Translations under genes and position numbers: made by a program
In this document: piece after piece, positions 18,376 to 27,197 of the stretch
Numbering within the stretch: position 1 is the stretch's first letter
Layout of the letters: every line of letters starts with the position of its first letter
The notes under the pieces: generated by a model
The model's database searches: none
Told to the model about the DNA's origin: nothing
What the model saw: the letters and a program-made list of their open reading frames with translations, nothing else
Assembly (NCBI GenBank): GCA_028291055.1
Contig: JAQGIP010000037.1
Span: 1 to 64,000, forward strand
Source: Caulobacter sp.
Lineage (GTDB): Bacteria > Pseudomonadota > Alphaproteobacteria > Caulobacterales > Caulobacteraceae
DNA: 64,000 nt
Reading direction: 5' to 3'

Positions 18376-19375
18376 CGCCGACCCGCCGCCGCATCCGCGC
18401 GACGTCTATGCCCTGGCCGGCATCGAGGCCGCCGACCAGGCGGTGCTGGACGCCTTGGCGCGCGGGCGCATGCACCATGCCTGGCTGCTGGTCGGCCCCG
18501 AGGGCGTCGGCAAGGCCAGCTTCGCCTACCGCCTGGCGCGGCGGCTGCTGGGCGCGGCGCCGGACGCCCACTACGGCTTGCTGGGCAGCCGGCCCGATGA
18601 CCCGGTCAGCCGTCAGGTCGCCGCCCGCTCGCACCCCGACCTGATGGTGCTGGAACGGACGGGCGAGGACGGCAAGGTGCGCAAGGTCATCCCCGTGGAC
18701 GAGGCGCGGCGGCTGCCGGAGTTCTTCGCCAACACCCCGGCCACCTCGCCCTATCGCGTGGCCATCGTCGATTCCGCCGACGACCTGAATGTCAGCTCCG
18801 CCAATGCCTTGCTGAAGACTCTTGAGGAACCGCCCAAGCGCGGCGTGCTGCTGCTGGTCTCCCATTCGCCGGGCCGGCTGCTGCCCACCATCCGCTCGCG
18901 CTGCCGCCAGCTGCGCTTCCAGCCGTTGCCGGAAGCCGAGGTCGCCGATCTGGTCGGGGCCCGCGCCGGTGTTTCCGACAGCGACGCCCGGCATCTGGCC
19001 CACATGGCCGGCGGCGCGCCCGGCCGCGCCTACGCCCTGGCCGCCGGCGGGGCGCTGGAGATCGACAAGCAGGCCCATGAGATCCTGGGCGCCCTGCCCA
19101 AGGTCGATGAGGCGCTGCTGCTGTCCCTGGCCGACCGTTTCCGGGGCGCGGAGGGGGCGGAGCGGTTCAACCTGCTGCTCGAGCGTCTCGCCGCCCAGGT
19201 CCACGAAATGGCGGCCAGTGCGGCCCTGTCCGGCGAAACCCAGGGGCTGGACCGCTGGGCCCAGGCCTGGGAGCTGTTGCAGCGGCTGCCGGTCGAGGCC
19301 GAGGCGGTGAACCTGGACCGCGCCGACGCCTTCTTCACGGCGGTGCGTGAGTTGCGCGCCGCCGCCAGAGCCTGA
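18368..19375 (+). CDS. holB: DNA polymerase III subunit delta'
   Basis: 335 aa, the clamp-loader delta' subunit. It has a AAA+ fold with LLVGPEGVGKASFAYRLARR near residue 40, SSANALLKTLEEPPKRGVLLL (sensor region) and SHSPGRLLPTIRSRCRQLRF (the SRC motif). It helps load the beta clamp during replication. The start ATG lies inside the tmk stop region, giving translational coupling. tatD follows after 7 bases; metG, often between these genes in alphaproteobacteria, is not here. Confidence 0.93.
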   Translation: MADADPPPHPRDVYALAGIEAADQAVLDALARGRMHHAWLLVGPEGVGKASFAYRLARRLLGAAPDAHYGLLGSRPDDPVSRQVAARSHPDLMVLERTGEDGKVRKVIPVDEARRLPEFFANTPATSPYRVAIVDSADDLNVSSANALLKTLEEPPKRGVLLLVSHSPGRLLPTIRSRCRQLRFQPLPEAEVADLVGARAGVSDSDARHLAHMAGGAPGRAYALAAGGALEIDKQAHEILGALPKVDEALLLSLADRFRGAEGAERFNLLLERLAAQVHEMAASAALSGETQGLDRWAQAWELLQRLPVEAEAVNLDRADAFFTAVRELRAAARA

Positions 19376-19382
19376 AAGCCCC

Positions 19383-20162
19383 ATGCTGATCGACAGCCAC
19401 GTCAACCTCCACGCCGCCCAGTTCGCCGACGATCAGGACCAGGTGATCGCGCGGGCGCGGGCCGCCGGCATCGGCCTGATGCTGACCATCAGCGACAAGA
19501 TCTCGTCCTTCGAGGCCGTTCATGCGGTGGCCATGGCCCATGACGACATCTGGTGCACGGTCGGAACACATCCGCATGATGCCAAGGAAAATCCGCAGCT
19601 TAGCGCCAGAGACCTCATCCAGCTGACCCAGCGGCCCAAGGTGGTCGGCATCGGCGAGACGGGGCTGGATTTCCACTATGACCTGAGCCCGCGCGACATC
19701 CAGGCCCAGGTGTTCCGGGTCCATGTGGCGGCGGCGCGCGAGACGGGCCTGCCGCTGGTGGTCCACACCCGCGAGGCCGACGATGAGATGGCGGCCATCC
19801 TGGAAGAGGAATATGCCGCCGGGCCGTTCAAGCTGCTGATGCACTGCTACACCAGCGGGCCGGACCTGGCGCGGCGGGCGGCGGCGCTAGGCGCCTATTT
19901 CTCAGTGTCCGGGATCGCCACCTTCAAGGCCGCGCAAGAGGTGCGCGACATCATCGCCGAGATGCCGGCGGAGCGGATCATCGTGGAGACCGACTGCCCC
20001 TATCTGGCGCCCGTGCCCATGCGCGGGCGGCGCAACGAACCGGCCTATCTGCCCCACATCCTGGCCAAGCTGGCCGAGATCCGGGGTTGGACCCTGGCCG
20101 ACGCCGAGCAGCGCACCGAGGAGGCCTTCTTCGCCCTGTTCGAACGGGTTCCCCGGCCATGA
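19383..20162 (+). CDS. TatD family metal-dependent hydrolase
   Basis: 259 aa, a TIM-barrel hydrolase of the TatD DNase family. GETGLDFHYD, VVHTREADDEM, LMHCYTSG and IVETDCPYLAPVPMRG carry the usual Glu, His and Asp ligands. The first metal site, normally HxH in DSHCHLD, reads DSHVNLHA, so the second His is replaced by Asn. Family members show 3'-5' exonuclease or deoxyribonuclease activity. The stop overlaps the next start by ATGA. Confidence 0.9.
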   Translation: MLIDSHVNLHAAQFADDQDQVIARARAAGIGLMLTISDKISSFEAVHAVAMAHDDIWCTVGTHPHDAKENPQLSARDLIQLTQRPKVVGIGETGLDFHYDLSPRDIQAQVFRVHVAAARETGLPLVVHTREADDEMAAILEEEYAAGPFKLLMHCYTSGPDLARRAAALGAYFSVSGIATFKAAQEVRDIIAEMPAERIIVETDCPYLAPVPMRGRRNEPAYLPHILAKLAEIRGWTLADAEQRTEEAFFALFERVPRP

Positions 20163-20989
20163 GCGGGCGGCTGGAAGTCACCATCCTGGGCAGCGGGTCG
20201 TCGGGCGGCGTGCCGCGCGCGGATGGCAACTGGGGTGTCTGCGACCCGTCGGAACCGAAGAACCGCCGCGGCCGATGCGCGCTGCTGGTGCGCCGGGCCG
20301 GGCAGGGGAGTGAGGCTGGGGAAGGGGACTTCGCTCTCGGCACAACCGCCGCCATCGACGCTTCCCCCGACTTCCGCGAACAATCGATCGCCGCCGGCAT
20401 CAAGCGCATCGACGCGCTGCTGATGACCCACGACCACGCCGATCAGGCCCACGGCATCGACGACCTGCGCGCCTTCTTCCTGCGCCAGCAGGTCCGCATT
20501 CCGTGCTGGATGGACGCGGCCACCACGGCGACGCTGCTGCGGCGCTTCGACTATGTGTTCAAGAGCCAGGGCGGCTATCCGGCCATTCTGGAGCCCGTGG
20601 CGATTCCACCGCACGGGCAAGCCTGGAGCGTGGACGGTCCGGGCGGCGCCATTCCGGTGGTGACCTTCGACCAGGAACACGGCGAGGTGCGCTCGGTGGG
20701 GTATCGTTTCGGCCCCCTGGCCTATTCGCCGGACGTGAACGGCCTGGAGGACGGCGCGTTCGAAGCGCTGGCCGGCATCGACACCTGGATCGTCGATGCG
20801 CTGCGCTTCACCCCACATCCGACCCACGCCCACCTGGAGCGCACGCTGGGTTGGATCGCGCGGGTGAAGCCGCGCCGCGCCATCCTGACCAACATGCATA
20901 TCGATATGGATTACAATGCTCTGCGCCAATCTCTTCCGGCCGGCGTCGAACCCGCCTTCGACGGTATGAGATTCGAGATCGCCCTATGA
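20159..20989 (+). CDS. MBL-fold metallo-hydrolase (PhnP-like)
   Basis: 276 aa metallo-beta-lactamase fold. TILGSGSSGGVPR is the N-terminal signature of the PhnP/RNase Z-like group. TIDASPDF-like and LLMTHDHADQAHGIDDLR contain the HxHxDH metal motif, and ILTNMHIDMDY carries a late His. Likely a cyclic-phosphodiester or related phosphoesterase. Cys residues in the early WGVCDP segment resemble the zinc-binding loop of PhnP-like proteins. It overlaps both neighbours by four bases, so it is part of the tmk-holB-tatD transcript. Confidence 0.88.
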   Translation: MSGRLEVTILGSGSSGGVPRADGNWGVCDPSEPKNRRGRCALLVRRAGQGSEAGEGDFALGTTAAIDASPDFREQSIAAGIKRIDALLMTHDHADQAHGIDDLRAFFLRQQVRIPCWMDAATTATLLRRFDYVFKSQGGYPAILEPVAIPPHGQAWSVDGPGGAIPVVTFDQEHGEVRSVGYRFGPLAYSPDVNGLEDGAFEALAGIDTWIVDALRFTPHPTHAHLERTLGWIARVKPRRAILTNMHIDMDYNALRQSLPAGVEPAFDGMRFEIAL

Positions 20990-21777
20990 AACCCGGCCCA
21001 TGGACAGGCCTGCTTGACGGCCAGACGGCGCTGGTCACCGGCGCCGGAAGCGGCATCGGTGAGGCGGTCGCCCGGGCGTTGCATGCCGCCGGCGCGCGCG
21101 TCGCGCTGTTCGGCCGGACGGCCGGCGCCCTTGAAGCGCTGGCGGCGGGCCTTGATCCGTCGCTGGAGACCGCCAGGGCCATCGTCGGCGACGTGGCGCG
21201 GTCGCGAGACGCCGACGCGGCCGTTCAATACGCGGTGGAGACCCTCGGTCGGCTCGACATCCTCATCCATTGCGCGGGCATCTCGCCGGTCAAGCTGGCC
21301 ATGGACTGCACCGACGAGGAATGGCTGGAGGTGATCAATACCAACCTCAACGGCGCCTTCTTCATGAGCCGCGCCGCCGGCCGGGCGATGAAGGGCCGCG
21401 AAGGGTCCATCGTGCTGCTGGCGTCCGACGCCGGACTGCATGGCGCGAAGGATCTGCCGGCCTATGCGGCCTCCAAGGGCGGCGTGATCGCGCTGATGAA
21501 GTCGCTGGCCCAGGAGCTTGGCCCGCATGGGGTCCGGGTCAACGCCATCAACCCGGGCGTGACCGATACGCCGATGTCGCGCCAGAGCCTGTCCGACGAC
21601 GTGCGGCGCTCGATCGCGCACGCCGACCCGCTCGGCGAACTCAGCACGCCGGAAGATATCGCCGACGTGGTCATGTTCCTGGTCGGGCCGGCGCGGAGCT
21701 TCATGACCGGCCAGCTGGTGACGACGCGGGTGCGGATGCAACTCGCCAGCAGGGACGGCCTCGACGCCAAGGCTTAG
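20986..21777 (+). CDS. SDR family oxidoreductase
   Basis: 263 aa classical SDR. It has TGAGSGIG near residue 20, HCAGIS in place of the usual NNAG, Ser in LLASDAGLHG and the catalytic YAASKGG. It starts within the MBL stop codon (ATGA), so it closes the tmk-holB-tatD-MBL transcript. The substrate is unknown. FabG-like proteins look similar, but the degenerate NNAG motif argues against fatty-acid synthesis. Confidence 0.88.
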   Translation: MKPGPWTGLLDGQTALVTGAGSGIGEAVARALHAAGARVALFGRTAGALEALAAGLDPSLETARAIVGDVARSRDADAAVQYAVETLGRLDILIHCAGISPVKLAMDCTDEEWLEVINTNLNGAFFMSRAAGRAMKGREGSIVLLASDAGLHGAKDLPAYAASKGGVIALMKSLAQELGPHGVRVNAINPGVTDTPMSRQSLSDDVRRSIAHADPLGELSTPEDIADVVMFLVGPARSFMTGQLVTTRVRMQLASRDGLDAKA

Positions 21778-21928
21778 CAATCCGCCGCTGAATGCCGCTC
21801 AGCCCCGACATCCACCTACAATTTCCGATAATATATCTTAGGCGCAAATTGGATGTGAGACGGCTGGGGATCGGCCACGCCCTGCCCAGCGGTTGACTCC
21901 GCCAAGGAAGCAAACAACACTTCGCCAC

Positions 21929-22267
21929 ATGGTGAACTATCAAGCCTCCGATATGGGCCGCACCTTCTCGGCGCTCGCCGATCCCACGCGGCGGCATGTA
22001 TTGTTGCGGCTGATGGACGAACCCGGACTGTCGGTGAGCGAACTCGCTCGGCCGCTGTCGGCAAAGCTGCCTGGATTGATGAAGCATCTGGATGTGCTGT
22101 CGGATGCGGGATTGATCACCCGGACCAAGATCGGCCGGACCGTGTCGGTTCAGCTTTCGGTCGGCCCGATGCGCGAAGCGATGGCTTGGCTGAACCGGTA
22201 TGAGCGCTTGTGGACGGTAAGCCTCGATCGGCTTGTCGCGCTGGTGGAAGCGGATGGTGAACCATGA
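21929..22267 (+). CDS. ArsR family winged-helix regulator
   Basis: 112 aa. RTFSALADPTRRHVLLRLMD is the ArsR N-terminal signature, and the recognition region LSAKLPGLMKHLDVLSDAGL follows. No clear metal-binding Cys motif is present, so it is the non-metal type often paired with SRPBCC (AHSA1) genes. MVNYQ is the usual start for this subgroup, though the ribosome site is weak; an in-frame TTG lies 36 bases upstream. It overlaps the SRPBCC gene by ATGA and probably represses its own operon. Confidence 0.9.
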   Translation: MVNYQASDMGRTFSALADPTRRHVLLRLMDEPGLSVSELARPLSAKLPGLMKHLDVLSDAGLITRTKIGRTVSVQLSVGPMREAMAWLNRYERLWTVSLDRLVALVEADGEP

Positions 22268-22704
22268 CCCCGAGCCTGCCGAGCGTGACCATCGTGCGCA
22301 GGATCAAGGCTCCACCCGCCAAGGTCTGGGCGGCGATCACCCAGCCGGAGCAGATGATGCAATGGTGGGGCCCCGATGCCGGGCCGACGCTCAGCGTGGT
22401 GGCGGACGTGCGTCCGGGGGGCCGGTTCAGCGTCGTCTTCCGGCTGTTGAACGGCGACGAGCACAATCCGACCGGCATCTATCAGCAGGTGGTCGCCGAC
22501 AAGACGCTCGCCTTCACCTGGGACCTGCCCGGCAGCCCGGAACCGCAGACGCTGGTGACGTTCCGGCTTGAGCCGTTCGAGGGCGGAACCGAGCTGACCT
22601 TGACGCACGAGCACCTGCCGGACGAAGCGGCCCGCACGAGTCACGAGGCAGGCTGGAACGGCCTCCTCGACAAGCTTCCCGTTTTCCTTGGAGACGCCGA
22701 ATGA
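22264..22704 (+). CDS. SRPBCC (AHSA1-type) domain protein
   Basis: 146 aa START-like fold. VRRIKAPPAKVWAAITQPEQ and MMQWWGPDAG are typical of the AHSA1/CalC group; GTELTLTHEHLPDEA and HEAGWNGLLDKL end it. These proteins form a hydrophobic ligand cavity; the ligand is unknown. Its position between an ArsR regulator and a GST, with 4-base overlaps on both sides, indicates one operon, possibly for stress or small-molecule detoxification. Confidence 0.9.
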   Translation: MTPSLPSVTIVRRIKAPPAKVWAAITQPEQMMQWWGPDAGPTLSVVADVRPGGRFSVVFRLLNGDEHNPTGIYQQVVADKTLAFTWDLPGSPEPQTLVTFRLEPFEGGTELTLTHEHLPDEAARTSHEAGWNGLLDKLPVFLGDAE

Positions 22705-23363
22705 GCGAACTGGTCCTCATCACCTATGACTGGGTTCCCCCGCCGCCGCGCGGCTTTGTGCGCGACCTGCGCATCCGCTGGGCGCTGGAGGAAGCCGGCC
22801 TGCCCTACCGCGTCGAGAGCACGCCTTTCCACGATCGCAAGCCCGGGCACTTCGCCCACCAGCCCTTCGGCCAGATCCCCTGGCTGACCGACGGCGACCT
22901 GTCGATCTTCGAGAGCGGCGCGATCCTGCTCCACCTCGGCGAGCAGAGCGACAAGCTGATGCCCGCGGATCGGCGCGGCCGCAGCGACGTCAAGGAATGG
23001 CTGTTCGCATCGCTGGCGTCCGTCGAGGCCGCGAGCCAGCCCTGGTCCTTCTTCATGTTCATGAGCGACGCGGCCGAAACGCCGATACGCAAGTTTTTTG
23101 ACGACTTCCTTGAGGCCCGGCTCACGCGGATGGAAACGGTGCTGGACGGACGCGAATGGCTGGTCGGGACCTTCTCCATAGCCGACATCTTGATGGCGGA
23201 TGTGCTGCGCCTGGTCGATCGGTTCGACGGGCTGGCGAAATACCCCGCCTGCCGCGCCTACCTCGCACGCGCCACGGCACGGCCGGCCTTCGTGAAGGCC
23301 TACGACGACCAGATGGCCCACTTCGCGGCGGCGGACGCTATTCAGGCGTCCGGAAGCTCATAG
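22701..23363 (+). CDS. Glutathione S-transferase family protein
   Basis: 220 aa. The N-terminal thioredoxin-like domain contains FGQIPWLTDGDLSIFESGAI, with the cis-Pro and the ESGAI glutathione-binding segment. The C-terminal helical domain includes TFSIADILMADVLRLVDR. It conjugates or reduces with glutathione in the cytoplasm. It is the third gene of the ArsR operon, and its 3' end overlaps a convergent DUF3224 gene by 22 bases. Confidence 0.9.
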   Translation: MSELVLITYDWVPPPPRGFVRDLRIRWALEEAGLPYRVESTPFHDRKPGHFAHQPFGQIPWLTDGDLSIFESGAILLHLGEQSDKLMPADRRGRSDVKEWLFASLASVEAASQPWSFFMFMSDAAETPIRKFFDDFLEARLTRMETVLDGREWLVGTFSIADILMADVLRLVDRFDGLAKYPACRAYLARATARPAFVKAYDDQMAHFAAADAIQASGSS

Positions 23364-23728
23364 TCGAAGCCGTAGCTGTGCTTGCCGTCGGCGATGTCGA
23401 TGGTCATGCGGCCGCTCAGGCCGGTGAGCGCGCCCGTACCCGAGTCCGGCACGACCTGAACGGTCAGCGAAGGCTGGCCGCGATCCATGACGCCGGTGTG
23501 CATCAGGAAGAAGGAGCCCTGCCTGCCCCCGAGCCGTCCGGTGACCTGTTCCAGCGCCACATAGCCCGCCGAGCCCTTCACCTGACCCTGGGCGGCGAGC
23601 ATCTCCCCCTTGCTGGTGGCCTCCAGATCGCCGTGGAAGGCCTTGTCGAGCGACATGCGGCCATGCCCCTCCCCCGCCGCCATGGTCTGGGGAACGAGCT
23701 TTACGTCGAACGGACCCGTGGCGCGCAT
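23342..23728 (-). CDS. DUF3224 domain protein
   Basis: 128 aa, beta-rich (lipocalin-like barrel in the family). GRMSLDKAFHGDLEATSKGE and YVALEQVTGRLGGRQGSFF followed by HTGVM are the family signatures. Function is not established. It directly follows the Tyr/Gly/Gln-rich secreted protein on the minus strand with no spacer, suggesting co-transcription, and overlaps the convergent GST gene. Confidence 0.85.
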   Translation of the reverse strand: MRATGPFDVKLVPQTMAAGEGHGRMSLDKAFHGDLEATSKGEMLAAQGQVKGSAGYVALEQVTGRLGGRQGSFFLMHTGVMDRGQPSLTVQVVPDSGTGALTGLSGRMTIDIADGKHSYGFDYELPDA

Positions 23729-24268
23729 CTAGCGGGCCCTCGGATCGTACTGGTCGTCGTCGGCCTGCGGGTCGCCCTCATAGGCGCCTTGGCCGGGCCC
23801 CTGGTAGTAGCCGCCCCGGCCGTAGCTGACGGGATTGTCTTGATAGCCGCCCTGTTGCGGATAGGCCAGATCGTCCTGATAGCCCTGATAGCCGCCTTGG
23901 TAGGCTTGGCCCTGGTACCCGCCCTGATAGCCCTGCTGGCCATAGGCGCCGCTCTGATAGCCGTAGGGATAGGCGCCTTGCTCATAGCCATACTGGGTCT
24001 GGGCATAGCGCCGGTAGTGACGGCGGCCGTGGATCGGCGTGCCGTCGACGTTCAGGCCGGCATAGCGGTCGTGGCCTCGGACAATCACGCGATAACAATA
24101 GCCATAGTCGTCGCAGCGCACGACCGGATGCGGGCCGATATAGCGGCCGGACCAGGTTTCCCAGTTGCTCCAGTCCTGAGCCTGGGTCGCGCCGGCGCAG
24201 CAGCCGAGAATCAGGCCCAGCGCCGCGGCGCCGGCCAGGCGCCGGGCGCCGTTGAAGAGAGCCGTCAT
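23729..24268 (-). CDS. Secreted Tyr/Gly/Gln-rich low-complexity protein
   Basis: 179 aa. A signal peptide (about residues 1-30, ending ATQAQ) is followed by a small folded region with two close Cys (VRCDDYGYCYRVI) and then a long low-complexity tail from about residue 90. The tail is built from irregular YQG, QGGYQG and QGAYPYG repeats and ends acidic. Such composition suggests a disordered or self-associating envelope protein. No family is recognised. It lies upstream of DUF3224 and is divergent from the transporter gene. Confidence 0.75.
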   Translation of the reverse strand: MTALFNGARRLAGAAALGLILGCCAGATQAQDWSNWETWSGRYIGPHPVVRCDDYGYCYRVIVRGHDRYAGLNVDGTPIHGRRHYRRYAQTQYGYEQGAYPYGYQSGAYGQQGYQGGYQGQAYQGGYQGYQDDLAYPQQGGYQDNPVSYGRGGYYQGPGQGAYEGDPQADDDQYDPRAR

Positions 24269-24441
24269 CTGCCCGCCCTTTCGCTATCGTGGTTAAGCGT
24301 GAGCTTAGAACGCACTCGCCCCGCTGGCGATCCCTCTCTCTGGCCCCTCCTCCGCAGCTATCGCCGCCTTGCCCTTTGGCGCCGCGCGCTGTCCAATGGC
24401 GGTGGGCGCGAGTAGGCCCCAAGCAGCGTTTAGGGTGGGAT

Positions 24442-25872
24442 ATGAAGGACGGTCGTCGATCAGCCTGGACTCTTGCGGCCTTCGCCGCGCCCTCCCTGCC
24501 CCTGGCCGCCTTCGGCCTGCCGCTGGTGATCACGCTACCAAACTTCTATTCACAGACACTGGGCCTCAGCGTCGGCATGGTCGGCGCGGCCTTCCTGTTC
24601 GTGCGGCTGGTCGATATCGCCTTCGACCCGATCTTCGGGACGGTGCTGGACCGCACTCGCTGGCCGTGGGGCCGGTTCAAGCCGTGGTTCGCGATCGGGG
24701 TGCCGGTGCTGCTGTTGGCTGTGGCGATGCTGTTCATGGCCAAGCCGGGCGTCGGGCCCCTCTATCTCTGGTTCTGGCTGGCCGTGGTCTATGCGGGCTA
24801 TTCGATCACGGTGCTGTCCCACACCGCCTGGGCCGCCACCCTGTCTGCCGACTATCACCAGCGCTCGCGGGTCTATGCCTTCTGGCAGAGCGGCAACGTC
24901 ATCGGGATGATCCTGGTGCTGACCCTGCCGGTGCTGCTGTCGAAGCTGAAGGTGACGCACAACATCACCGAGGGCGTGCAGGCGCAGGGCTGGTTCATCA
25001 TCCTGCTGCTGCCGCTGATGGTGGCGCTGGCGCTCTGGCGCGTGGATGAGCCGCGCAAGATCGAATATGCGGGCGCGACGCGGGCCACGCTGAAGGACTA
25101 TTTCAACCTGCTGCGCCGTCCCACGGTCGTGCGCCTGCTGACCGCCGACCTGCTGATGGGCATGGGCCCCGGCATCGCCGGCACGCTGTTCTTCTTCTAC
25201 TTCGAGCGCATCAAGGGGTTCGACCGCACCACCGCCTCGGCGTTGCTGCTGTTCTATTTCGTGGTCGCCATCGGCGGCGCGGTGCTCTGGTCCTGGCTGG
25301 CGAAGCGTTACGGCAAGGCCAAGGTGCTGATCGTCTCCTGCCTGACCTATGCTGTGGTCCAGTTCGCGGTCGTGACCCTGCCGGTGGCCGACCCGGCCAA
25401 TGTGTTGCGCAGCTTCCTGATCGCCCTGCCCTTCGTGGCGGCGGCCGGCCTGCCCTATTCGGCCGCCCCTGTGCTGTTGCGCTCGATGATGGCCGACTAT
25501 GCGGACGAGGAGCGGCTGCTGACGGGGCAGGACCGGACGGGCCTGCTCTATGCCATCCTGACAGGCACGGTGAAGATCGGATCGGCCCTGGCCGTGGCCA
25601 GCCTCATCGTCCTGGGGGCCCTGGGCTTCCACGCCGCCGAACCGGCCGCCAGCACGACCGGCGGCATCCTGGGACTGCAGGTGCTCTATGCCTTCGCGCC
25701 CGGCATCATCGGCATCCTCGCGGCCTGGACGATGCTCCGCTATCCACTCACCGAGGCGCGCCACGCCGAGATCCGCCGGCAGCTGGCCGACCGCGACGCC
25801 GCCGAAGCCCCCGTCATCCCCGAAGACATCGCCGTGCTGAGCCCCCATGTCGCCTCCTCTCCCGCAGAATAG
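24442..25872 (+). CDS. GPH-type MFS sugar:cation symporter
   Basis: 476 aa with about 12 hydrophobic helices. DPIFGTVLDRTRWPWGRFKP is the glycoside-pentoside-hexuronide family motif between helices 2 and 3; MADYADEERLLTGQDRTGLL is typical of the second half. It probably imports sugars or related compounds with H+ or Na+. The start ATG (MKDGRRS) is preceded by GGGTGGGA; a longer upstream frame is not protein-like. It overlaps mazG by 26 bases. Confidence 0.9.
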   Translation: MKDGRRSAWTLAAFAAPSLPLAAFGLPLVITLPNFYSQTLGLSVGMVGAAFLFVRLVDIAFDPIFGTVLDRTRWPWGRFKPWFAIGVPVLLLAVAMLFMAKPGVGPLYLWFWLAVVYAGYSITVLSHTAWAATLSADYHQRSRVYAFWQSGNVIGMILVLTLPVLLSKLKVTHNITEGVQAQGWFIILLLPLMVALALWRVDEPRKIEYAGATRATLKDYFNLLRRPTVVRLLTADLLMGMGPGIAGTLFFFYFERIKGFDRTTASALLLFYFVVAIGGAVLWSWLAKRYGKAKVLIVSCLTYAVVQFAVVTLPVADPANVLRSFLIALPFVAAAGLPYSAAPVLLRSMMADYADEERLLTGQDRTGLLYAILTGTVKIGSALAVASLIVLGALGFHAAEPAASTTGGILGLQVLYAFAPGIIGILAAWTMLRYPLTEARHAEIRRQLADRDAAEAPVIPEDIAVLSPHVASSPAE

Positions 25873-26659
25873 CCAACCCCGACCGATCGAGCGGCTGATC
25901 GCCATCATGGCGCGCCTGCGCGACCCCGACGGCGGCTGCGCCTGGGACCTGGAGCAGAGCTTCGCCACCATCGCCCCCTATACGGTGGAGGAGGCCTATG
26001 AGGTGGCCGACGCCATCGAGCGCGGCGACATGGGCGACCTGCGCGATGAACTGGGCGACCTGCTGTTCCAGGTGGTCTTCCACGCCCGCATGGCCGAGGA
26101 GGCCGGCAGTTTCGCCTTCGACGATGTGGTGGCCTCGATCAACGACAAGATGATCCGCCGTCACCCCCACATCTTCGGCGAGGTGGGCGAGCGCACCAGC
26201 CGTGAGCAGACCGTTGCCTGGGAGGCAGTCAAGGCCCAGGAGCGGGCCGCCAAAGCCAAGACCGGGGTGCTGGACGACGTGCCGGCGGGGCTGCCGGCCC
26301 TCACCCGCGCCGTGAAGCTGACCAAGCGCGCTGCCCGGGTGGGCTTCGACTGGCCCTCCACGGACGAGGTGCTGGCCAAGCTGCATGAGGAGCTGGACGA
26401 GCTGAAGGTGGAGATCGACTCGGGCGACCATGACAAGGCCCGCGCGGAACTGGGCGACCTGCTGTTCGTGATCGCCAACCTGGCGCGCAAGCTGGACGTG
26501 GAGCCCGAAGACGCCCTGCGGGCCACCAACGCCAAGTTCATCCGCCGCTTCCACTTCATCGAGGCGGCGTTGAGTGAGACCGGGCGCACCCCGGACCAGT
26601 CCGACCTGGCGGAGATGGACGCGCTCTGGGACGCGGCCAAGGCGGCGGAACGGGCCTGA
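25847..26659 (+). CDS. mazG: Nucleoside triphosphate pyrophosphohydrolase MazG
   Basis: 270 aa with two MazG modules. The first contains CAWDLEQSFATIAPYTVEEA, with the EExxE-type metal site in YTVEEAYEVADAIE and ELGDLLFQVVFHARM; the second repeats as LHEELDELKVEI and ELGDLLFVIANLAR. It hydrolyses (d)NTPs to monophosphates and PPi, clearing abnormal nucleotides and moderating ppGpp responses. The start overlaps the transporter gene. Confidence 0.94.
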   Translation: MSPPLPQNSQPRPIERLIAIMARLRDPDGGCAWDLEQSFATIAPYTVEEAYEVADAIERGDMGDLRDELGDLLFQVVFHARMAEEAGSFAFDDVVASINDKMIRRHPHIFGEVGERTSREQTVAWEAVKAQERAAKAKTGVLDDVPAGLPALTRAVKLTKRAARVGFDWPSTDEVLAKLHEELDELKVEIDSGDHDKARAELGDLLFVIANLARKLDVEPEDALRATNAKFIRRFHFIEAALSETGRTPDQSDLAEMDALWDAAKAAERA

Positions 26660-26676
26660 CGAATGAGGACGCCAGC

Positions 26677-27060
26677 ATGACCATCCGCGGCATCGACCAC
26701 ATCAACATCTCCACCGACCGGCTGGCGGAGACCTGCGCCTTCTTCAAGGATGTGCTGGGCTTCACAGACGGCTTCCGGCCGGCCTTCCCGTTCGGCGGGG
26801 CGTGGCTCTATCAGGGCGACCAGGCGCTGGTGCATCTGATCGAGAAGGACAGGGCGCATGTCCCATCCGCCCAGGCCAGCCTCGATCACTTCGCCTTTGT
26901 GATCGACGACTATGAGGGCCTGCAGGCCAGGCTGGACGAAAAGGGCATCGAATACCGGGCCCTGAACACGCCGGGCACCACCATCCGGCAATTGTTTCTG
27001 ACCGACCCGAACGGGGTCACCATCGAGCTGAACTGGAAGGGCGAACGGCCTGCCGGCTAG
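26677..27060 (+). CDS. VOC family protein
   Basis: 127 aa. GIDHINISTDRLAETCAFFK starts the fold and FLTDPNGVTIELNWKG ends it with the metal-ligand Glu; SLDHFAFVIDD has the middle His. The length fits a single-domain glyoxalase/dioxygenase relative. It follows mazG by 17 bases. Substrate unknown. Confidence 0.88.
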   Translation: MTIRGIDHINISTDRLAETCAFFKDVLGFTDGFRPAFPFGGAWLYQGDQALVHLIEKDRAHVPSAQASLDHFAFVIDDYEGLQARLDEKGIEYRALNTPGTTIRQLFLTDPNGVTIELNWKGERPAG

Positions 27061-27197
27061 GTATTTTCCACAGTAAATTCCACGCGACGGATCGCCTCCC
27101 ACGCGAATATTCGTCGCGGCCACATTGAATCAAACCGGGAACATTCTCCGCCCGACGGCTTTCTTAACGGCGTTGGGGAGCTGAACCGGAGAGACCA

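Noticed and set aside
23156-24415. 419-codon plus-strand frame with hydrophobic repeats opposite DUF3224 and the Tyr/Gly/Gln-rich gene
   Set aside because: The apparent membrane repeats are the antisense of the YQG-rich tail; DUF3224 motifs and the signal peptide support the minus strand.
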